In this document: in pieces, positions 1 to 6,153 of the stretch
Position numbering within the stretch: position 1 is the first letter of the stretch
How the letters are laid out: each line of letters starts with the position of its first letter
Origin: Gammaproteobacteria bacterium
Lineage (GTDB): Bacteria; Pseudomonadota; Gammaproteobacteria; Enterobacterales; Alteromonadaceae
Direction: 5' to 3'
Length of the DNA: 12,732 nt
NCBI GenBank assembly: GCA_027484495.1
Contig: JAIXSW010000277.1
Span: 1-12,732 of the forward strand
The notes under the pieces: generated by a model
What the model was told of the DNA's origin: nothing
Databases searched by the model: none
Seen by the model: only the letters and a program-made list of their open reading frames with translations
Position numbers and translations under genes: made by a program

Positions 1-248
1 GAGATACACAACACTTTGGTGTTTTGCAGGCTGCTCAGCGCCTGGTTAAATTTGCGCACTGATGTAGCGCAAGTCGGTGTATCAACACTTGGGAAAATGT
101 TTAATACCAGACGGCTGCCGGCGAAATCAGCCAGAGACACGTCGGCCAAACCTGCGCCTGTCAGCACAAAATCAGCCGCTTGGCTGCCCACCGCTGGCAG
201 ATTGCCAACGGTCTGAAATGGATTTCCTTTTAATGTTACGGTCGCCAT
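1..248 (-). CDS. tpx: Thiol peroxidase Tpx (5' part; runs off left edge)
   Basis: Reading leftward from the ATG at 248 gives 82 codons that match the N-terminal half of Tpx, an atypical 2-Cys peroxiredoxin that reduces H2O2 and alkyl hydroperoxides in the periplasm or cytoplasm using thioredoxin. The start MATVTLKGNPF and the stretch LNIFPSVDTPTCATSVRKFN (residues 49-68) are the family hallmarks. The Cys at residue 60 is the peroxidatic cysteine, preceded by the conserved Thr/Pro-type environment and followed by an Arg (R65). The resolving Cys, near residue 95 in E. coli Tpx, lies beyond the window. An AAGGA sequence sits about 7 bases before the ATG. The gene starts 30 bases after the stop of the copper-protein gene on the same strand, so it could be read partly by read-through; I see no convincing promoter or terminator in that gap. 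Confidence 0.93.
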   Translation of the reverse strand, partial: MATVTLKGNPFQTVGNLPAVGSQAADFVLTGAGLADVSLADFAGSRLVLNIFPSVDTPTCATSVRKFNQALSSLQNTKVLCI

Positions 249-278
249 ATAGGTTCCTTATAATTTGCCGAGTCACAC

Positions 279-911
279 TCAGTTATATGAATTGCCAAAA
301 CCTTTTTTCGGTTTTTGCGGTTTTTGTTGCCGGGTCACCGGCAGTTTAATTTCAATAGCGCCAGTGGCCGGCAATGTTAGCGCTTGCAGCGCGACATCAG
401 TGTCCTGCCATGGATGCCAGACTTTCAGCTGATAGTTACCTGCCGGGACATTAGCGAAGTGGGCGGAACCATCAGAGCGGCTGACCGCCAGATACGGGCT
501 GTCGCCGACATAGACATACGCCTGCATGTAATCATGAATATTACAGCCGATGGCAATAATACCGGATTTATCAAATACGACCGGTGCTTCCGGCTTACCG
601 GCGTATAACTTCAGTTCAAATACTTTCGCCGGCGAAAATGAGTAGACATGGTGGCGGGTTTTGTCCTGATTTGGAAACTCAACGGCAGTCCCTTTTTTTT
701 TTTTTTTTTCAAAGGGCACAAAAGTCAGATCTTTTTGTGCCAGTTCGGCCGGCGTTTTTAATAGCGGCGGATTCGGTAACTGCAGTTCAGCCACCGCGTC
801 TTCGAGTGGCACGCCCTGTTGATCGGTAATGCGGATTTGCAGCGGATCAGCCACAGTAACAGTGGCCTGCAGCAGACAGGCACAACACAGCAATTTGTTC
901 AGAAAGGTCAT
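279..911 (-). CDS. Periplasmic amicyanin-like cupredoxin ('methylamine utilization protein' family)
   Basis: This is a 210-residue secreted protein. Residues 1-20 form a signal peptide (MTFLNKLLCCACLLQATVTV), with cleavage likely near A21. A cupredoxin-like region follows: GTAVEFPNQDKTRHHVYSFS (74-93) supplies a His ligand (H87/H88), and GCNIHDYM (122-129) supplies C123, H126 and M129. This C-x2-H-x2-M spacing is that of amicyanin, so a type 1 copper site is likely. Residues 143-167 (SRSDGSAHFANVPAGNYQLKVWHPW) look like a carboxypeptidase-regulatory-type beta sandwich, and the tail is basic. The family is often annotated 'methylamine utilization protein', but no mau genes are present here, so the electron partner is unknown. 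The ATG at 911 is chosen over an in-frame ATG at 1025 because GGAG lies 7 bases upstream and a signal peptide follows directly. Residues 68-73 (EKKKKK) come from a 17-A tract. It is divergent from the barrel gene at 1091. Confidence 0.8.
   Translation of the reverse strand: MTFLNKLLCCACLLQATVTVADPLQIRITDQQGVPLEDAVAELQLPNPPLLKTPAELAQKDLTFVPFEKKKKKGTAVEFPNQDKTRHHVYSFSPAKVFELKLYAGKPEAPVVFDKSGIIAIGCNIHDYMQAYVYVGDSPYLAVSRSDGSAHFANVPAGNYQLKVWHPWQDTDVALQALTLPATGAIEIKLPVTRQQKPQKPKKGFGNSYN
693..709 (-). repeat. 17-base mononucleotide tract inside a coding sequence
   Basis: Seventeen consecutive T on the given strand (A17 on the coding strand) lie within the cupredoxin gene. At 17 bases the frame is kept, reading Glu followed by five Lys and then Gly. 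Gain or loss of one base would truncate the protein before the copper ligands H87, C123, H126 and M129. Tracts of this length are well known to slip during replication and transcription. Confidence 0.95.
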
Positions 912-1090
912 CTGGTTGCTCCGGGAATACGCCAACAGGGTGCTGTTACGCAGTTGCTGGCCAGCTGGTTCAGCCGGCAGTATAACAGCCTGAAATCTAT
1001 CAGCGGGCGGAAAATTTAGCGACATTGTTCTAGTCTGCCTGCAACAAAGGGTATATTTTACAATTATTTGGTGTCTTCCCGGAATTCAGC
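912..1090. promoter_or_regulatory. Divergent intergenic region, cupredoxin / barrel genes
   Basis: These 179 bases separate two divergent start codons and must hold both promoters. The part near the barrel gene (1050-1070) is markedly AT-rich and contains TATATT at 1052-1057 and TACAAT at 1059-1064, either of which could be a -10 element for the plus-strand gene. No clear -35 hexamer or operator palindrome was seen. Confidence 0.4.
979..984 (-). promoter_or_regulatory. Possible -10 element for the cupredoxin gene
   Basis: On the minus strand the sequence reads TATACT, a 5/6 match to the sigma70 -10 consensus. It lies about 70 bases before the ATG at 911, which would give a leader of about 60 bases. 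No good -35 hexamer is present at 16-18 bases spacing, so this is only a candidate. Confidence 0.25.
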
Positions 1091-2356
1091 ATGAGTACAT
1101 TACAGCATCGCGCCTTCTCCCGGCGTTGTCTGATCACAACCACTATGCTGCTGGTAGCGCCGGGTAAGACCGCAGAGTTAACATCCTGGCTGGAACTGCA
1201 AGCCAAAGCAGAATTTGGCTGGGTACAACATAGCGAACAAAACAATAATCTGGGGCCCTGGTGGCAACATGGTACCGGACAATTAGCAACCAGCGATGAT
1301 CGACTGACCACAGGCCCAATCCTCGCTGCCGTGCAAATCAACAGCGACAGTCCGTTTTCTGCCCGGCTGCATCTGAGTCATCAAGCGGCACTGGACGCGG
1401 CCAGCGGAATCACTGAAGCCTGGCTGCAATATCAGCCGCTGCCCATCGACGGCTATCGGTTTAAAGCCCGCGCAGGCTGGTTTTATCCGGCATTGTCGCT
1501 GGAAAATACTGACGTCGTCTGGAGTTCGCCTTACACCAGCACTTTTTCGGCGATCAACAGCTGGTACGCCGAAGAGCTGCGTGCCAAAACACTGGAGCTG
1601 AGCCTGAGCCGGCCCGGTCGCAGTTTTGCTTCCAATCACAGCTGGCAAGGCGTGCTTGGTGCTTTTCGTGACAATGACCCGCTCGGCACCTTGATTTCGT
1701 GGCGCGGTTTTGCGCTGCATAACCTGCAAACCCGCATCGGTGGCCGGATTGATTTTGCCCATTACCCCAGCCTGCAGCGTTTTCCGCTGGAACGCCAACC
1801 TGATTGGGTGGAGCCATTTGAAGAACTTGACGGCCACACCGGCTGGTATGGTGGACTGCATTATCTGTATCAGCAGGAGACTGAAATTCGGCTTTACCAC
1901 TATGACAATCAGGCCGATCCGACGGTACTTGCCAAAGGGCAATATGCCTGGTTCAACCGGTTTAATCAGCTGGCCATGCAGCAACAATTGAGTGAAAGAT
2001 GGCGTCTGGTCAGCCAGTGGCTCGATGGTCATACCGAAATGGGCTATGACACTGTCTTGGTGGATTATCGCGCGGCCTTTGTGTTGCTGAATTATCAACA
2101 AGATCTGTGGCAGGCCAGCGTACGATATGATCACTGGCAGCAATGGGACCGCGACCAGACCGCTGGTGATGATAACAGCGGCCGCGGCCACAACTGGACT
2201 GTTGCGCTGCAATATCCGCTTTCGCCACAGTGGACTCTGCTTAGCGAATTCAGCCGGTTGAACAGTCATCAGGCGTCGCGCGGACAGTGGGCCAACTGGC
2301 CGCTACAGCGCAATTTTTATCAGAGTCAGCTGACGCTGATCTGGCGTTTTGACTAA
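1091..2356 (+). CDS. Predicted outer-membrane beta-barrel (porin-like) protein
   Basis: This 421-residue protein has a basic N-terminus, a hydrophobic stretch (residues 13-23, CLITTTMLLVA) typical of a signal peptide and a probable cleavage site near residue 28. The rest is rich in Trp, Tyr, Gln and alternating polar/hydrophobic segments with short turns, such as LWQASVRYDHWQQW and WTVALQYPLS. That is the pattern of transmembrane beta strands. The last strand, QSQLTLIWRFD, resembles a BAM recognition beta-signal, although it ends in Asp rather than the usual terminal Phe. I do not recognise a named family or substrate. GGA at 1081-1083 lies 7 bases before the ATG. The gene is divergent from the periplasmic cupredoxin gene and converges on the LysE-type gene 33 bases downstream. 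The barrel assignment rests on composition and strand pattern only. Confidence 0.65.
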   Translation: MSTLQHRAFSRRCLITTTMLLVAPGKTAELTSWLELQAKAEFGWVQHSEQNNNLGPWWQHGTGQLATSDDRLTTGPILAAVQINSDSPFSARLHLSHQAALDAASGITEAWLQYQPLPIDGYRFKARAGWFYPALSLENTDVVWSSPYTSTFSAINSWYAEELRAKTLELSLSRPGRSFASNHSWQGVLGAFRDNDPLGTLISWRGFALHNLQTRIGGRIDFAHYPSLQRFPLERQPDWVEPFEELDGHTGWYGGLHYLYQQETEIRLYHYDNQADPTVLAKGQYAWFNRFNQLAMQQQLSERWRLVSQWLDGHTEMGYDTVLVDYRAAFVLLNYQQDLWQASVRYDHWQQWDRDQTAGDDNSGRGHNWTVALQYPLSPQWTLLSEFSRLNSHQASRGQWANWPLQRNFYQSQLTLIWRFD

Positions 2357-2389
2357 AGCGTGTTGTGAAGACCAGCGCCGCTGCGCACG

Positions 2390-3010
2390 TTAAGACAACA
2401 CCAGCCAGACACCAACACCAAACATCAGCGCTGCGGCGATGCGATTCATCAGCCGGGCGTTGCCTTCCTGCATAAACAGGACCCGCAGCGCTTTGCCGCC
2501 ACTGGCGTATAACAGCAGCGACGCGAACTCCAGCAGTAAAATAATCGCCAGCAGAACAGTCAGCTGCGGCCAAAACGGCAGACTGGCGTCGATAAATGGC
2601 GGCAACAGCGCCATATGAAAAGCCCAGCCTTTGGGGTTAGACACCGCAGTAATAAAACCCTGCATAAACAGTTCATGGCGCGAACTTTGTTGCGCTTGCC
2701 CCGGCTCCGGGATCGCCAGTTTGCCTTTGCTCTGCCACATCTGCAGCGCCAGATAGCCAAGATAAGCACCGCCCAGCCATTTAAATGCAGTCAATAAGCC
2801 CGGCATGCCCAGCAGCAACGCTGAAACGCCCAGCACCGCCGCCATTGCCACTAACGCAACGCCAAGCAATTCGCCGCCCATCATCCACAGTGCCCGGCGC
2901 ACGCCCTGACTGATCCCCACGGTCAGAGCCAGCGTCATACACAAACCCGGGGTGATAGAGACAAATAAAAAAGTCGGAATAAACAAGCCCATCAGGCTCA
3001 AATTGATCAA
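2390..3010 (-). CDS. LysE/RhtB-family amino-acid exporter
   Basis: This 206-residue inner-membrane protein has about six hydrophobic segments (roughly residues 5-30, 40-66, 70-92, 112-140, 146-170, 188-206). The first helix carries SITPGLCMTLALTVGISQG (18-36), the family signature around a Pro-Gly pair. NPKG (125-128) opens the second repeat, as in RhtB/LysE proteins. Members export amino acids or small metabolites by proton antiport; the substrate cannot be read from sequence. The start is a TTG at 3010, supported by AGGAG at 3019-3023, 8 bases upstream. The next in-frame ATG (2992) lacks as good a ribosome site and would clip the first helix. The TTG overlaps the stop of the preceding hydroxylase gene by 4 bases, so the two genes are probably one translationally coupled operon. 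Confidence 0.9.
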   Translation of the reverse strand: MINLSLMGLFIPTFLFVSITPGLCMTLALTVGISQGVRRALWMMGGELLGVALVAMAAVLGVSALLLGMPGLLTAFKWLGGAYLGYLALQMWQSKGKLAIPEPGQAQQSSRHELFMQGFITAVSNPKGWAFHMALLPPFIDASLPFWPQLTVLLAIILLLEFASLLLYASGGKALRVLFMQEGNARLMNRIAAALMFGVGVWLVLS

Positions 3011-3852
3011 GATACAGACTCCTGCTGTGTGTCTGGCCGCGGCGGACCAAATAGGACATGCATTTTAGCGCGAACGCCTTTTGCGTCGCGGGCAGCGGTC
3101 AGCATACGACGCCATTCATGAAAAGTAATAGTCAGCGGATTGACCGATTCAAAATCATCAGTGATGCCATAACGACAGGGGATCGCGTCGTGTTCTGGCT
3201 CGAAACTGCCAAACAAACGGTCCCAAATCACCAGTACACCGGCGAAGTTCTTGTCGATATACACATCGTTGCAGGCGTGATGGACGCGGTGCCAGGCCGG
3301 CGTATTCAGCACATAACCAAGCCAGCCCCAGTGTTTGCCCCAGCGCGTATGGACAAAAAACTGAAAACCCAGATTAATCGCAACCACGGCCAGTACCAGC
3401 TTCGGATCAAAACCCAGTAACACCAAAGGCAGCCAGAATAGCCACATGCCGGATAACGGATACGTCAGGCTCTGACGAAAAGCCGTGCTGAAATTCATCA
3501 GCCGCGAGCTGTGGTGCGCGACATGCGACGCCCAGAGCCAGCGCACCCGGTGTGAGGCACGGTGAAACCAATAATACAGAAAATCCTGCAGCACAAATAA
3601 CAGCAGCAAATTCATTGCCGTAAAGGGTAAATCCAACCAGGCATATTGATGTAACCAATAAAACAGCGGTAACAACAGCAACAAAGACAGTGCATCGCCG
3701 GCCTGATGCATCGCGGCCAGGACCATATTCGCCAATGAATCACGCCACTGATAAATCGCCAGCTTGCGGCGGACACTTTGATACCACTCGAAGCCGATAA
3801 ACAGGAAAAACACCGGGCTTAACAAAATCAGGATCACTTCGACCGGAACCAT
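3007..3852 (-). CDS. Sterol desaturase / fatty acid hydroxylase family di-iron membrane enzyme
   Basis: This 281-residue polytopic membrane protein has the complete histidine boxes of the family: HRASH (97-101), HVAHH (110-114), a lone H168 in FFVHT, and HRVHH (188-192). These coordinate a di-iron centre that uses O2 and electrons to hydroxylate or desaturate lipid chains, or to cleave ether lipids. The segment YIDKNFAGVLVIWDRLFGSF (198-217) is typical of the branch that includes alkylglycerol monooxygenase-like proteins. Hydrophobic segments lie at about 4-22, 42-66, 76-96, 133-150 and 152-168. The exact lipid substrate cannot be inferred. I prefer the ATG at 3852; a GTG at 3861 is in frame, and neither has a strong ribosome site. 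The gene overlaps the exporter gene by 4 bases and is divergent from the DUF3422 gene. Confidence 0.9.
   Translation of the reverse strand: MVPVEVILILLSPVFFLFIGFEWYQSVRRKLAIYQWRDSLANMVLAAMHQAGDALSLLLLLPLFYWLHQYAWLDLPFTAMNLLLLFVLQDFLYYWFHRASHRVRWLWASHVAHHSSRLMNFSTAFRQSLTYPLSGMWLFWLPLVLLGFDPKLVLAVVAINLGFQFFVHTRWGKHWGWLGYVLNTPAWHRVHHACNDVYIDKNFAGVLVIWDRLFGSFEPEHDAIPCRYGITDDFESVNPLTITFHEWRRMLTAARDAKGVRAKMHVLFGPPRPDTQQESVS
3019..3023 (-). promoter_or_regulatory. Ribosome binding site fixing a TTG start
   Basis: AGGAG on the minus strand lies 8 bases before the TTG at 3010. It sits inside the last codons of the upstream hydroxylase gene and supports the non-ATG start of the exporter. Confidence 0.7.
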
Positions 3853-3869
3853 GCACACCACACTACAGC

Positions 3870-3887
3870 TAAAAACCGAAGTTTTTA
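3870..3887 (-). promoter_or_regulatory. Leader hairpin with cUUCGg tetraloop
   Basis: On the minus strand the sequence TAAAAACTTCGGTTTTTA is a perfect inverted repeat with a seven-pair stem and a C(UUCG)G loop. It lies 17 bases before the hydroxylase ATG at 3852 and ends in a short U run. It could be a weak attenuator-like terminator or an mRNA-stabilising hairpin. The stem is almost all A-U pairs, so function is uncertain. Confidence 0.35.
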
Positions 3888-4091
3888 CTCTAACATGACG
3901 CTTTTGCGTCCTGCACCTTTTTTGGCTGTTACTGCACCAGACTGGTACCGGCGGCGGATGATTATTCAGGTAGATGGATTTTTAATGTTAAAAATCAATA
4001 CGATAAAAAATTATCTTTCTGGAACGACCCTTGCTGCAGCACAAGATGTCGTCAGGCTGACACAAAAACAGGTCAGGCTGAAGCATTCGCT
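3888..4091. promoter_or_regulatory. Intergenic region upstream of DUF3422 gene
   Basis: This region lies between the hydroxylase leader hairpin and the DUF3422 ribosome site. It contains an AT-rich stretch (about 3978-4017) with a weak promoter candidate: TTAAAA at 3988-3993 and TATCTT at 4012-4017. A small palindrome, GATAA-4-TTATC, spans 4002-4015. Two copies of GTCAGGCTGA occur at 4051 and 4072. An open frame from 3895 runs through it into the DUF3422 gene out of frame, and I do not consider it a gene. Confidence 0.35.
4051..4081. repeat. Two direct copies of GTCAGGCTGA, 21 bases apart
   Basis: Identical 10-base words lie at 4051-4060 and 4072-4081, in phase at two helical turns. The second copy ends 10 bases before the GAGGAGG ribosome site of the DUF3422 gene. 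They could be a tandem binding site or a chance repeat. Confidence 0.4.
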
Positions 4092-4102
4092 GAGGAGGAC
4101 TT

Positions 4103-5362
4103 ATGCTGGATCTGAAAAATCATCCGCAACGCGATTTACTGGAAAAGGAACTACAACAACGCTTTTTCCCGGCGCTACAGGCGCCCTGTCGGATCTGCCA
4201 CTGGATGCTGACTTTGTCGCCGGCATCCCGCAGCCATGAATTCCAGCATTTGCAACAGCTGGCCCATCAGTATGGTGTGGCACTGCTGGATGGCGATGTT
4301 GATTTAAATCTGGATTTAGGCAACGTGATGCTGCGCTGGGAGCGGCATTCCGAATTCTCCACTTACAGTTTTATTAAACCCGGTCAATCCAGCGGATTTG
4401 AAGATCCGCTTAGTTTCCTGCCAAGCCTGGATTGGTTTAATCCGCTGCCCGGTCAGTTATTTCGGGTGGTCCAGCTACAAATTCTGACTGGGACCGAACA
4501 ACAGACTGCCAGTACTTTGTTTGCAGCCGAACATTGTATGTCGAGCCTGCTGGCCGATGGCAAAGCAAGGGTCTGGACTGATTTTCGTAAACATCCGGAA
4601 GGCGCCGGCCGCATGTTGCTGCTCGATCACGGGCTGTCGCCTTCTGCACTGGCGCGGCTGGTGCAGCAATTATTTGACCTCGGTAATTACCGCAAACTAA
4701 GTCTGCTCGGCTGGCCAATCAGCCGCCAGACGCTCAGTCAGTTGCATTTACTGGAGCAACAGCTGTCTGATATCACTCAGCGCATCGAACAACAACAAGG
4801 CTCAGACGAACAATTACTGCGCGAGATCAGTCAGTTATCCGCGCAGACCGAACATCTGATCGCTAATAACAGCGCCCGGCTCGACGCCAGTGCGGCTTAT
4901 TATCAACTGACGCTGGATCGCTTAAAGGCACTTAGAGAACAACAAGTTGACGGCATGATGACGTTACAGGATTTCTCTGAGCGACGGCTGACGCCGGCTT
5001 TTCGCACCGCGCAGTCCGTACAGAGCCGGCAACGCAGTTTGTCCAACCGCTTGGGCCGTTCAACCGAGCTGCTGCGCACGCGGATCAACCTGCAACTGGA
5101 GCGGCAGAACACCGATTTGCTGGCGTCGATGGACAAAAGAGTCAGGCTGCAGCTGAGTCTGCAACGCGCCGTCGAACGGGTGTCGGTGGTGGCGATCAGC
5201 TATTACGCGATAGCGCTGGTCGATAAGGCGCTGGAGTCACTGCATTACTGGTGGCCGGCGTTGCCGCTGGAGAGCTGTCGTAGCCTGAGTCTGCCGCTGG
5301 TGGTGCTCGGTGTCAGCTTTTTATTGTACCGGTTACACCGCCATCATCAGCTCAGTAACTGA
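4103..5362 (+). CDS. DUF3422 family membrane-anchored protein
   Basis: This 419-residue protein matches the DUF3422 pattern. The N-terminus reads NHPQRDLLEKELQQRFFPAL (6-25), followed by the conserved WERHSEFSTYSF (79-90). The central region 205-350 is largely helical and Gln/Leu/Arg-rich, with likely coiled coil at 210-258. Two hydrophobic segments close the protein: about 359-376, and 395-409 followed by a short basic tail (LHRHHQ). The large N-terminal part is therefore probably cytoplasmic and anchored to the inner membrane by a C-terminal hairpin. The biochemical function of the family is not established and I do not propose one. The start is firm: GAGGAGG at 4092-4098 precedes the ATG by 4 bases. 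The gene converges on the uracil phosphoribosyltransferase gene with a 25-base gap. Confidence 0.88.
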   Translation: MLDLKNHPQRDLLEKELQQRFFPALQAPCRICHWMLTLSPASRSHEFQHLQQLAHQYGVALLDGDVDLNLDLGNVMLRWERHSEFSTYSFIKPGQSSGFEDPLSFLPSLDWFNPLPGQLFRVVQLQILTGTEQQTASTLFAAEHCMSSLLADGKARVWTDFRKHPEGAGRMLLLDHGLSPSALARLVQQLFDLGNYRKLSLLGWPISRQTLSQLHLLEQQLSDITQRIEQQQGSDEQLLREISQLSAQTEHLIANNSARLDASAAYYQLTLDRLKALREQQVDGMMTLQDFSERRLTPAFRTAQSVQSRQRSLSNRLGRSTELLRTRINLQLERQNTDLLASMDKRVRLQLSLQRAVERVSVVAISYYAIALVDKALESLHYWWPALPLESCRSLSLPLVVLGVSFLLYRLHRHHQLSN

Positions 5363-5387
5363 GCCGGTGATGGCGTCGAGCCACAGC

Positions 5388-6041
5388 TCAGCCTTTATCG
5401 CCAAAACATAAGTCGCCGGCATCACCCAGTCCCGGCACTATGTAAGCCTGTTCGTTCAGGCGTTCGTCAACGGCGCCAATCCAGAAATGGGCTGCGCTGC
5501 CGAGTTCTCGCTGCAGCAGTGCCAGTCCTTCCGGTGCCGCGATGGCGGCGGCGATATGCAGGCTGCGTGGTGTGCCGCTTTGTTGCAGCAAATGCCAGAC
5601 TTTGAGCAGCGACGAACCGGTGGCCAGCATCGGGTCAATTAACACTAGATCCCGACCGTCAATGGCCGGATTGGCGCTATATCCGAGGAAAATATCCTGA
5701 TCCATACCGGCCTGTTCGGCCTGACGGTAAGCACCGATAAAACCACTGTCGGCCTGATCAAAAATATCGGAAAAGCCCTGATAAAACGGCAGGCCGGCGC
5801 GCATCACACAGATCAATAATGGTTGCTGGTCCAGATCGGCAGCTTTGGCGACGCCCAGCGACGTATGCAGCGGAAAACTCTGATATTGCAGCGTTTTTGA
5901 CAGTTCATACGCCAACAACATGCCAAGGCGCTGCAAATTATGGCGAAAGCGCCAGCGATCTTGCTGGATATCCGGGTCACGCAATTGCGCGAGCAGGCTT
6001 TGCGCTACGGAAAGCTGCTGATTTAATTCAAAAAGATGCAT
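5388..6041 (-). CDS. upp: Uracil phosphoribosyltransferase (Bacteroidetes-like subfamily)
   Basis: This 217-residue enzyme is predicted to convert uracil and PRPP to UMP in pyrimidine salvage. The PRPP-binding loop LIDPMLATGSS (134-144) and the uracil-site motif YIVPGLGDAGDLCFGDKG (200-217) are clear, as is RAGLPFYQGF (81-90). The N-terminal part (LAQLRD, RFRHNLQRLGMLLAYELSKTL at about 18-51) and FIGAYR (101-106) resemble the UPRT subfamily I know from Bacteroidetes rather than the E. coli Upp pattern. The ATG at 6041 is chosen because GGAG lies 8 bases upstream (6050-6053); an in-frame ATG at 6119 would add 26 residues unlike the family. The gene is divergent from mtfA. Whether the chromosome also carries a classical upp is not visible here. 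Confidence 0.88.
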   Translation of the reverse strand: MHLFELNQQLSVAQSLLAQLRDPDIQQDRWRFRHNLQRLGMLLAYELSKTLQYQSFPLHTSLGVAKAADLDQQPLLICVMRAGLPFYQGFSDIFDQADSGFIGAYRQAEQAGMDQDIFLGYSANPAIDGRDLVLIDPMLATGSSLLKVWHLLQQSGTPRSLHIAAAIAAPEGLALLQRELGSAAHFWIGAVDERLNEQAYIVPGLGDAGDLCFGDKG

Positions 6042-6077
6042 AAATAGTACTCCAAAAGAACGGCGCTGTCTGACGGG

Positions 6078-6083
6078 ATTATC
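6078..6083 (-). promoter_or_regulatory. Possible -10 element for upp
   Basis: The minus strand reads GATAAT, a 5/6 match to TATAAT, and would start transcription about 30 bases before the ATG at 6041. The -35 region is poor. Its position inside the 26-codon upstream frame extension supports the shorter protein. Confidence 0.25.
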
Positions 6084-6153
6084 GCCACTGAACTTGAAAA
6101 AGTTGTCCGGCACGCCCATCTGTAAGAAAAGCCCCCGGAACTGTTAACTCCCT

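Noticed and set aside
1283..2269. Long open frame of 328 codons on the minus strand
   Set aside because: It lies wholly opposite the barrel gene, has no ribosome site or recognisable domain, and reads like a reverse-strand shadow of the Gln/Leu-rich coding strand.
2357..2401. Possible bidirectional terminator between the barrel and exporter genes (GTGTTGT / ACAACAC)
   Set aside because: The arms are 28 bases apart, the inner CAGCG/CGCTG stem has a one-base loop, and no U run follows on either strand.
4002..4015. GATAA-4-TTATC palindrome, Fur-box-like halves
   Set aside because: Only short AT-rich halves match; a Fur box needs a longer pattern, and AT-rich palindromes arise easily by chance.
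3895..4239. 114-codon open frame upstream of and overlapping DUF3422
   Set aside because: It runs more than 130 bases into a well-supported gene in another frame, has no good ribosome site and shows no family resemblance; its upstream part is ordinary intergenic DNA.
5349..5363. Inverted repeat GCTCAGTAACTGAGC at the end of the DUF3422 gene
   Set aside because: The stem is six pairs with a three-base loop and includes coding bases; with no T tail there is too little to call a terminator.
6042..6119. N-terminal extension of the uracil phosphoribosyltransferase to an ATG at 6119
   Set aside because: The shorter start at 6041 has GGAG at proper spacing and fits the family's N-terminus; the extra 26 codons look like leader DNA with a candidate -10.
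6042..6153. Promoter for mtfA with TTGAAA at 6094-6099 as -35
   Set aside because: No acceptable -10 hexamer lies 16-19 bases downstream.
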